Made by a program: the position numbers and the translations under genes. Positions 5,358 through 5,676 of a DNA stretch of 5,676 nt are shown here, in pieces. A model generated the notes under the pieces. The model saw only the letters and a list, made by a program, of their open reading frames with translations, was not told the origin of the DNA and ran no database searches. The stretch's first letter is position 1. Every line of letters starts with the position of its first letter. Location: positions 1-5,676 of the forward strand of contig JAOUFO010000129.1 in NCBI GenBank assembly GCA_029858165.1. Reading direction: 5' to 3'. Source of the DNA: Deltaproteobacteria bacterium. Its GTDB lineage: Bacteria > SAR324 > JACQKK01.

Positions 5358-5676
5358 ATGGGCCTGTCACTGGACCGATTCACCAAAAAAGCGCAGGGCA
5401 TCATTTTGGGCGCCCAAAAACTGGCCGAAACCAAGCGCCACGCCAAAATAGACCCGGAGCATCTGTTGTTGACCCTGCTGGAGGAAAAAGGGGGGATGGC
5501 CGAGACCATTTTGACCAAGGCGGGGACCGATGCGGAAAATCTGGCCCGCCAGACCGAGCAGTTTTTGGACCGTCTGCCCCGCAACGCCCCGGCAGGCACC
5601 CCCCCCTATGTATCCAAAAAGTTGCAGATGGTGGTGCAGCGGGCGGAGCGGGAGCCGTCTCCATGGGGGATGAATA
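5358..5676 (+). CDS. clpB: ClpB disaggregase, N-terminal part, with an apparent frameshift
   Basis: The ATG at 5358 opens a frame reading MGLSLDRFTKKAQGIILGAQ, then 'KIDPEHLLLTLLEE' and 'YVSKKLQMVVQRAERE'. This is the Clp N-terminal (Clp_R) domain of ClpB, the Hsp100 ATPase that works with DnaK to rescue aggregated proteins in the cytoplasm. The clear match holds through residue 99 (Glu, 5652-5654). The frame then reads P-S-P-W-G-M-N, which is wrong for the family. Adding one base at 5652-5655 gives A-V-S-M-G-D-E-Y, the pattern expected before the second Clp_R repeat. The gene therefore carries either a sequencing error or a genuine one-base loss. It continues beyond the right edge. There is no clear ribosome binding site, and it starts 21 bases after the ParA stop with no terminator between, so it may share the upstream transcript or use a promoter inside the ParA gene. 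Confidence 0.88.
   Translation, partial: MGLSLDRFTKKAQGIILGAQKLAETKRHAKIDPEHLLLTLLEEKGGMAETILTKAGTDAENLARQTEQFLDRLPRNAPAGTPPYVSKKLQMVVQRAEREPSPWGMN

Overview
The window looks like chromosomal DNA from a Gram-negative bacterium of moderately high GC content. The evidence is a lipoprotein with a classical lipobox, a second exported protein and a ClpB chaperone. A proteobacterium or a relative is likely, but the sequence shows nothing that fixes the species.

Left half (1 to about 2450), minus strand. Reading in the direction of transcription, the first gene encodes a small His-rich, membrane-anchored protein of the DUF2946 type (2396 to 1929). A 330-base hairpin-rich stretch follows, then a lipoprotein with a YtkA-like domain (1598 to 651), which ends at a good intrinsic terminator (536-577). 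A gene-free stretch of about 430 bases comes next. After it, the first 35 codons of another exported protein (mature part starting Ser-Cys-Cys-Gly-Gly-Gly) run off the left edge. Met, His and Cys motifs in these proteins suggest envelope metal handling, probably copper, but this is inference.

Divergent control region (2397-2617). It separates the minus-strand group from the plus-strand operon. It holds a sigma70-like promoter for the DUF2946 gene, with a perfect 6-bp inverted repeat across its -35 box, and a weaker extended -10 candidate for the plus strand.

Right half (2618-5336), plus strand. Three genes are joined by two ATGA stop/start overlaps: a pyridoxamine-5'-phosphate-oxidase-family flavoprotein, an AlbA_2 (Schlafen-like) protein with a GHKL-type ATP-binding C-terminus, and a ParA-type ATPase with no ParB. 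The AlbA_2/ParA pair is the best candidate for an under-described system: two nucleotide-binding proteins made in a coupled way, one of them with a nucleic-acid-associated domain. Its role is unknown, and defence or regulation is only a hypothesis.

Right edge (5358-5676). The start of clpB follows 21 bases after the ParA gene. Its reading frame appears to lose one base near 5652-5655: shifting frame there restores the expected ClpB N-domain sequence. This is either a sequencing error or a real frameshift.
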